DNA of 64,000 nt from Pseudophaeomoniella oleicola (taxonomy: Eukaryota > Ascomycota > Eurotiomycetes > Phaeomoniellales > Phaeomoniellaceae), in NCBI GenBank assembly GCA_003868215.1, contig QWDQ01000032.1, positions 1 to 64,000 on the forward strand, in the 5' to 3' direction. Positions 57,463-64,000 of this stretch are shown in pieces. A model generated the notes under the pieces. It saw only the letters and a list, made by a program, of their open reading frames with translations, did no database searches and had not been told where the DNA came from. A program made the translations under genes and the position numbers. The first letter of the stretch is position 1; every line of letters starts with the position of its first letter.

Positions 57463-57498
57463 CCCTACCCTACCCTACCCTACCCTACCCTACCCTAC
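57463..57498. repeat. CCCTA pentamer array
   Basis: About seven units of CCCTA. It resembles the CCCTAA telomere unit but lacks one A per unit. Confidence 0.9.
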
Positions 57499-57708
57499 AT
57501 CACCGGTCGGTACCTTATATAGCATCTCTTCTTCTGGGCAAGTCAATTTGAGATGCACAATGTCCGATCTTGATTCATGCATGCATGCGGCTTTTTTTCC
57601 CCTCCGAGCAATGCTCAAATTGTTTGAGCCTGACATGTCCACGACGTTCGTTCCCTGACACTGTTATTGTCATAGACTCCGCCAGCCTGCCCACCCCGTT
57701 CTATCTTA

Positions 57709-57710
<2 letters not shown>

Positions 57711-57739
<29 letters not shown>
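57711..57739. repeat. TG dinucleotide run
   Basis: Fourteen or so TG units. Confidence 0.9.
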
Positions 57740-57740
<1 letters not shown>

Positions 57741-58302
57741 CGAAATTGGCGCTCGGGAAAAGGACAGATAACATATATTGAAAAAGACATGAGGGGACGT
57801 TGGGTCTTGTCTCCTTTGTAGCGAGTCGATGGCTTGCCTTTTCGCTTTCGTGGTGTGGTGTGGTTGAACACCTGCTGACTGGCTGCTACACGTGCGGTGC
57901 TGCATTTCCGGTCATATGTAAGTCTTCGCAGTGATAGCGGGTCTGCGGCATCTTGTGTAGACAGCCTGTTTGACGCTTCTTTTGAGTAGAATCTGGAGGT
58001 GTTCGTGGAGCTGCATACACATAATAGTCGAGCCCTATTTCGAACACATCCATTTGCTTTGACGATGCTCACTGACGCCATCTCTTCCTGTCTGCTTCTT
58101 CATATTCAAAATCATTCATTCAAGACAGTACCTTCCGAACTTAGGTGTCAGGAATTCTGAGATCTAGATTCCAGAGCCGGAATTTGAGGAAATGTCATTT
58201 ATTGCTCGAGTAGTAATGTTTGACACGGGCACCGAGACCGAGAGCTCTGTATTCGTAAGCTCGAAGTCCTGGAAATTATCTCTTCCCTTGTCCAGAATTG
58301 TC

Positions 58303-60104
58303 TCATTGGATAGGGTACGATAACATCGGAATGCATTGATCGTCAAGATGGGCGGTGCCGAGGGCGTTGGCAATTTTCAAGCCAACATTGCTTCCAATAT
58401 AGTCGAGTGTTTCCTTCGCCATTTGGCTATCTTCTTCCAATATATAAGGGTCAGTAGCAACAAAATGCAATGGCCACAGCAGAGCAAGAGCATTCCCAGC
58501 CTTCGGCCTCGGGTTGTCCTCTCGTCCCATGTCCGGAAGATCTGTAAATCGAACCACGTTGTCGCGGTCAGGCTGGGGTAGTTGTTTGAGAAGCTCAGGA
58601 AAGAGAATCGGTGGCGCTGATGATAGGATGTCCTGGCTCATACAGTGGATAGTGTTTAATTCGGTCTCCTGATTGATGCAGTTCGTTTCAGGAAACCACA
58701 CTTCCGCTAAACACCCCAGTTGAATGCAAGTGAGAGATATGAGGCATCGAGCAATACGATAAGCATTCCATACTAAACTTGCCCAGACAGCTGGGTATAC
58801 ACTCCAGATCCCGACTTCAGGTATCAATGGTAGAGATGTTTCGATACTGGGAGGAAACATAACTTGGAAACTCTGGCATCCTATGTTACGTCCCGTTTTC
58901 TTCGGCCACTCTTGGACGTCGATAGATAGAACTATCAACTCTTGCATGAGCAGCTCCCAGTCAGTGATAGTTACAGATGCACATCCTGACTGGAGCAGAG
59001 GCGTTAGCTTCTCGCGAAAATCGAGGATCCTCGTAAAGTAGGTGATTAATGGGCGAACGCGTAGGTCACGCTGCATAGATTCTAGAGGTCCAGAAAAGGG
59101 AGGAGTCTTGTGCAATCGTTGAGACTGAACCAGTCCGATTAACTTGATCTCGGTCAGCCCGCATTCAGAAATTCATCACGATACTTACGTTCTGGTTTTG
59201 GACAGCGCGATGGAGCTGCCAAGTGACATGGTCTTCAGAACCGTCGAGCTTTTGAAGCTTGGCCAAGTGCAGAGCACCTTTAATGTGAGATGACCATCCC
59301 AAAAGTGTACTTGAAGGACAGGAAATTTGCTAGTAATTGATGACTATCATTAACGCCATATTTCATGGTGGTATGGTGAAATGGTTCTCTTTTACTCACC
59401 TCGTACAGACCCATCATGAGAACCGCAAGGATAGTGTCATTAGTGGGTAATTGACGTGACGCAAACTCCTCCCTTGCTATCCGCAAGGCTCTAATGTACT
59501 GTTCCTGGGACTTCCTGATGATTCCATTATCTTTGATGTGTTCACCAAGGGCAGCTAAGCTAACCGCGTTGCCCGTGACCTGGAGTAAGGATCCAGTGGC
59601 AGCGCCGGGAAACAGAATCTCAAAACATGCCAGGTATCCTGGAATGTTTGATGTTTGGTTTATAGTTGGGATCGCCGAGTATGCCCACGAGAAGAAGCTC
59701 AGGGCTTTGGTCTCCAGCGGTATCTGTGGAGGTGGTTGTAGAGTCATTGAAAAAGCAGCATCCCGAAGGATCAATTGATGGTGCACGGGTGGCGTCAACT
59801 GCTTTTCAGTCGTATCGCTTGCAGACTCTGAGCTTGTTGAGATTTCTGACTTCTCCTTTTCAGTGTCGGCTTTGCGAGAGATTTTGAGGCCTTCGTCTCT
59901 GAAGATGAGATCCCATCTCTCACGCCATCCTCCACATGAACGTCTTCCTCTGGAGCACTTTTGACACACAGGCCTGGTTTCGTCGCACTGTCAGGTGGTT
60001 AGACCATATCGTTTGGGCTTATTGCGAGCACTGCGTAAAATTACCTTGACTCGACGTTGTCGGCAAGGCAGACATCCTCGGCTGGGGATACCTCGATAAC
60101 CCAT
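58303..60104 (-). CDS. Zn(II)2Cys6 transcription factor
   Basis: Exons (minus) 60045-60104, 59400-59987, 59189-59329 and 58303-59124 give 536 residues; all introns are phase 0. The zinc cluster is at the extreme N-terminus and split by the first intron: GCLPCRQRRVK then CDETRPVCQKCSRGRRSCGG, with the six Cys spaced CX2CX6CX5CX2CX6C. After a short linker comes a helical regulatory region of the fungal-TF-2 type (SWAYSAIPTI, then CFEILFPGAATGSLLQVTGN, AREEF, GLYE, GWSSHIKGALHLAKL). It lacks an obvious coiled-coil dimer element next to the cluster. Its targets are unknown; it is not next to a metabolic cluster. Donors GTAATT, GTGAGT and GTAAGT and good acceptors support the splicing. Confidence 0.9.
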
Positions 60105-62148
60105 TGAGATCAGGGTTTCAACGCCTTAATAGAATCGACCATATTTGATGAGCTAGATCCAGATTGGACTTCACGACCGTCTCATCGCTCTCGATGCTTG
60201 ACCGAAGCATTCAACGAAGCGAGCGGTACAGATCGGTGTTTGAAGCGGCCTTACGTAATCTAGCAGAGCAAATATTTGGTGATATCGGAAAGGCAATGTT
60301 CATCAGGGGATGAAAGGCTATTCAGTCAATCACCGCGATGAGATGAGATGGTATGAGATGCGATGGTGTATGCTGTCGTCGATACCTACATCAAATTGAT
60401 AAGCGAATGAATTGGATGATGCTCTTCTCTCCCTAAGTTAAGTTACTATCTTCGTTGGTGCTCGAAATTTAGCCGCTTTCGAATTCCCGTCCGCCGCTCC
60501 GGAGTCTCGGTGCCGACGACCATAGCCTCCCTCCCCAAGTACATTACCGACCCCAACGTTGATCTTACGAGCGTTTACATCTCAACTCCTCGTCCTTGTC
60601 AGCTAACCGGCTTATCACTTACTCAACTTGTGGATGGTCTTCCCTTGATACCCTGTATGCATCCAAGTAGGTCCCTACTGCCTAGGTATCTACAAATACT
60701 TCCACGCAGACTTACGTAGTACTACCTAACTAAGTACCCACCTACTCTCCCTCTATCTACGTCTGGCAACTATCCTGTCCTATCATGTTCCTGTCACATC
60801 CGGCGTAGAACTTCGAGCGTAGACCCGACATATTGGTTCAGGGATTTGAGGGCGGACGAATCATCTACCGTGACATCCGTACCTCCTTACTTACCCGGGG
60901 ATCTAGCTTCCTATCCTCTGCAATTCCCCTATCAGGAAATAAGTGAATCACATTGAAACTACAACGCAATGTAAGGTGGGAAAAAATTAAACTAGAAGAG
61001 CATCCCCGAACGAGTGGAGACGAGATGAGATGAGTGAGTGGTCAGTCGAGCTTACGTAGTAGGCAAGGCTGAATACGTCTGAGACAGTGGAAGTAAGTTC
61101 ATTCAACGGTGCCCTGATCTGGATATTAGTCTGAATCGCCTGAATACCTACATACCTGAGCACATAGATACGAAGGAGGAAGGGGAAGGAGAGAAAGAAG
61201 CGAGGCGGATGTTACTTGTCAATCTTCTGGATACTCTGACAGTGTCCTAGTATGCAAATAAGTAGATGCCTTTTCTTTCACCAGTATCATGGTATACGCG
61301 TGCGTGGATGCGTGGTTCGAGCAGGCTCATACTTGTCTTTTTTCTGATCCCTGGGTTAGGTACACATGTAAGATCTCGAACGTTCTTTCGTTTCCTGTGA
61401 TATGTACTTGCTTTGTTCTGGCGAATGAAAAAAAGCCCTTTCCCTCTTCTACGACTTCCCGTCATAGCGTAACCTACATAGCACGATTGCTTTGCCCTTT
61501 GCCCTTTGCCCTGCTGACGCAATTGAACGTAACCTCCAACGAAACACAAAGGCAACCGACCCGCAACAGGCCTGAACAAGGGTCTGTACCCGGCTGTTTG
61601 GGTCGGGTAAGGGCACTTGCAGAGTTGTGGGGCGATTCCAAGCGTCTGTCCGTTGCAACTCCTCCTTTCTCCTATGTCCTCTCAAAACCATTCGCTTAAT
61701 TTTCTGCGAAGTGGTTGCACGTCCAAACCGCTGGATCCGACCTTGTCATTTTAGGTTATAAGTGAACCCAAAGCTCTGGTACTCGAACAGCCATCAGTGT
61801 TGGATCAGCATGCCCTTACTGATAGAGGCTAAAAGCAGCATCCTAGTTCGACAGGATAGTCGCTGGTGTCTGCCCAGGAGTTGAATGTGTACCGCCGTTC
61901 TTTGCCGTGCGAGCGCTCACACTTGCTGTGGCAAGAGTGATTCCGACTTCGGGTGAGTTCATACGCAGCCCCTCCATGGCCAGTATAGAATCCAAGTCTC
62001 GTAGAACATATATAGCCTTGTGTACCTCGTATATCCGTCAAAACCCCAGTAGTGCTTCGCTCCACGTAGGGCTCTCCCAACAAGTCATAGCCATCTAGCG
62101 GCAGATATACAGCTCCAACAGATGCACGTGTATACTTACACATGTAAG
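60105..62148. other. Intergenic with palindromic words
   Basis: Two kb with TACGTAGTAC-type and CCTAGGTA words at about 60660-60745 and 61052. A minus-strand frame of 134 codons (61829-62233) reads coherently and has six Cys, but no family is recognised and there is no upstream support. The left end is the promoter of the Zn2Cys6 gene. Confidence 0.5.
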
Positions 62149-62551
62149 ATGGCTTCAATTGAAGCCAGTGGAACGTGAGTTTGCCTATATCAGTCGTCCG
62201 TCCAGTCACTAAGTGACCGACAGCAATAGGCATGACCAGCAGCTATTGCTGTCAGAAGAAAACGTGTCGATGTTGCCTAGCGGACCTTCTCAGCTGGAAG
62301 AGTATCTGTCCCTTGAGTCGATGTCTCGAGGTGACGTCTTCTTCTTTTTCGTACAGGAAGAAAGACCTGTGTCAGAAATCGATGCCAGAGTTCACGACAT
62401 TGACGTCCTACTCAAAGAGTTCGACCACAAGATCCGGGACCATGGAAACCAGCTATCGGAACGACAAACAGATAAGGAAGACTTTACATCCGGGTCGCAC
62501 CGAGGGACACGGTTGTCATCCAAAGTCCTTGACCGGGAACAGTGCGCCTAG
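62149..62551 (+). CDS. Possible small spliced gene, 115 aa
   Basis: Exons 62149-62174 and 62230-62551 join through a GTGAGT donor, a CACTAAG branch-like motif and an AATAG acceptor, giving a 348-base frame that starts MASIEASGTHDQQLLLSEEN. The middle is strongly helical and charged (PVSEIDARVHDIDVLLKEFD), like a short coiled coil. A pyrimidine-rich stretch ending in TACAG near 62357 might mark a second intron, but removing it does not keep the same frame. No family is recognised. The evidence is only the consistent splice signals and composition, and a minus-strand frame overlaps its first exon. Confidence 0.35.
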
Positions 62552-62738
62552 GGACGATGACTATGGTCATTGCAATAGCGGATGTCCTAGGGTATAGCCT
62601 CAAATATCCTCGCTCAGACTCGAAAGATTGAGGAAAGAAATGAAGGAAAACCCGGCAGTATGTCCAGATAGGGAGGCCTTCAGATAGGTAATATCCATTG
62701 GTCCGGTAACGGTAACACCGGGAAGAGGTATCACATGA

Positions 62739-63987
62739 TCAGCCTGGGAAGACCCTTCGGTTGCGTTCTTTCCGGTCCTGGATCAACATTTCGGTCCTGA
62801 CATAAATACGGTCCAAGTATTCCATGGCGGTAGCATCTTTCAGAATTTTGGCAACCTGTATTCCCGCAGAAATCAGCTGTAGCACATTTCGGTCATCCTT
62901 GAGCGGTCTGCTCTGATGCTTTGCAGCATGCCGCATCTCAAGTGAATTCTCCAAGACGGTCGTCAACTGCTTGATCTGGTTGTTATACAAAACACGATAA
63001 GGAATCCTTCTTTTAGTGGCCAATCGCTTCAATAGATATACCCATTCGGTCCATTCCCGATCCGCGGGCACCCGCACCTGTCGTTTGTCTGGCTCGATAG
63101 GAATAGGAAATTGGTACTTCGCAACAAAGTCAAATGCACATTTGGAAAGAATATCGTTCACCTGGTTCAGGATCTCGTCCTGCTCCTGAACATCCAAATT
63201 GGTAGGCAGGTGTGGAAGCTCACGCTCCTGCATAGCTACTGCGCGGGGTGATGGGGGTGGGAGTAACTGATGCGGGCCATCAAAGATGTCCCGATTCGAC
63301 GGCCTGCGTTGCGACTGAAATCGTCCTTGGCCCCTACCTCTTTCTTCCCCCCTCCCCTCTCCGCGACCCTCCCCTCTTCTGCGACCAGGGTCATCGGAGT
63401 AATCAAGAGATTCATGTACTGAAGGTGATTCGGGATCGCTGCCATACATATCTTGACCCCCATATGACGAAGGGAGAGAAAATTGGCTGTCCAAAGGAAA
63501 GGCAGCATCGACTGGGGTGAAAGATGACCGCATATAGATCGCAGTCGGATCTGGTGTTGCGATGGGAGCAGCCGCCGGAGGCAAATATGGCACCCTGTAA
63601 GGGTCTACTCTAGCGCCATGCGGTCCAGGTGGCCCAGGTACACCTGTATAGTCACGGGGGTCTCGCCTCTGTGGGCTTGCGCCGTATGGATTTGCACTGA
63701 CGAGCTGTTTAGCATGTGCTTGATGAGCTCGGGCGAGGAGTGCCAACGCATACCCTTCCTGAAAATCCGTGAGAGATCGACGTACATAGGGAGTCTGTAC
63801 CATTTGGTCCCTAGCAGCTGGATCAATACGTGTTTTTTTGCATTATTTGTAGGACCTTGCAGTCTTCTGGAATGTCCTACCTCCCGAACCCAGGTGGCGG
63901 TTGTTGCACGATGCCTGTATTGAGTCTTTGTTGTGATGAGGAATTTATACCACGACCAAAATGGGAGTGCTCTGGATGAGAGGCCAT
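62739..63987 (-). CDS. Unknown fungal protein, 392 aa, with C-terminal helical domain
   Basis: Exons (minus) 63881-63987 and 62739-63810 encode 392 residues; the GTAGGA donor and CTAG acceptor restore the reading GFGRDQMVQTPYVRRS. The N-terminal half is disordered, with P/G/Q-rich sequence and an RG/RGR-rich patch (about residues 175-195) that could bind RNA. From about residue 245 on there is a folded helical domain (EILNQVNDILSKCAFDFVAK, then WVYLLKRLATKRRIPYRVLY and a long final helix). I recognise no named family. The start at 63987 is only 14 bases from the window edge, so an upstream exon cannot be excluded, although the ATG has a typical short MASH opening. Confidence 0.7.
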
Positions 63988-64000
63988 TGTCGGAAGAAGC

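Larger units (their letters stand above)
56778..58302. other. Convergent 3' region dense in microsatellites
   Basis: Between the ends of MIC60 and the Zn2Cys6 gene. It holds CT/GT-decorated runs (57371-57454), a CCCTA pentamer array (57463-57498) and a TG run (57711-57739). No gene is supported. Confidence 0.6.

Noticed and set aside
57463-57498. Interstitial telomere
   Set aside because: The unit is CCCTA, not CCCTAA, the array is short and both flanks are ordinary housekeeping genes.

Overview
This window is nuclear DNA from a filamentous ascomycete (Pezizomycotina). The evidence is short introns (about 50-80 bases) with GTRNGT-type donors and CTRAC-like branch points, long serine/proline/glutamine-rich proteins, a Zn(II)2Cys6 regulator, an NPAPLGL-type acetate transporter and a natural active-site loss in peptide:N-glycanase known from filamentous fungi. 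I favour Eurotiomycetes or a related class but cannot fix the genus. I found no tRNA, rRNA, CRISPR array or intact mobile element.

Layout from left to right: an unknown 235-residue protein; UTP4 (18S rRNA processing); a 3.9-kb gap rich in palindromes; PNG1; an ABHD12-like membrane hydrolase; SWC3 (SWR1 chromatin remodeller); a MEMO-family protein; MEF1 (mitochondrial EF-G); a gap holding a degraded retropepsin-like frame; a cellulose-synthase-like GT2 enzyme; an ankyrin/CorA-like membrane protein; a short-chain dehydrogenase; an unknown coiled-coil protein; a small disordered protein with a PCNA-binding (PIP-box) motif; a standalone NIF3/CutA-like domain protein; a second gene-poor gap with the same palindromes; a GPR1/FUN34/YaaH acetate transporter; a 1267-residue unknown protein with a C-terminal membrane anchor; SAC1; RAB5; MIC60; a Zn2Cys6 transcription factor; a possible very small gene; and an unknown 392-residue protein at the right edge.

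Most genes are housekeeping genes that are not functionally clustered. The most suggestive grouping is SAC1 and RAB5, which share a 751-base divergent promoter and both act on phosphoinositide-defined endomembranes. MIC60 follows RAB5 on the same strand. For twelve of the multi-exon genes I worked out exon borders by eye; every model gives a coding length divisible by three and restores the expected family motifs across the junctions, which is good support for the models.

The least explained material is (a) two families of palindromic words, TACTACGTAGTA and the AGGTACCT/ACCTAGGT group, concentrated in gene-poor intervals; (b) the orphan PIP-box protein; (c) several conserved-looking but unassigned proteins; and (d) a possible antisense pair of small reading frames near 62 kb.
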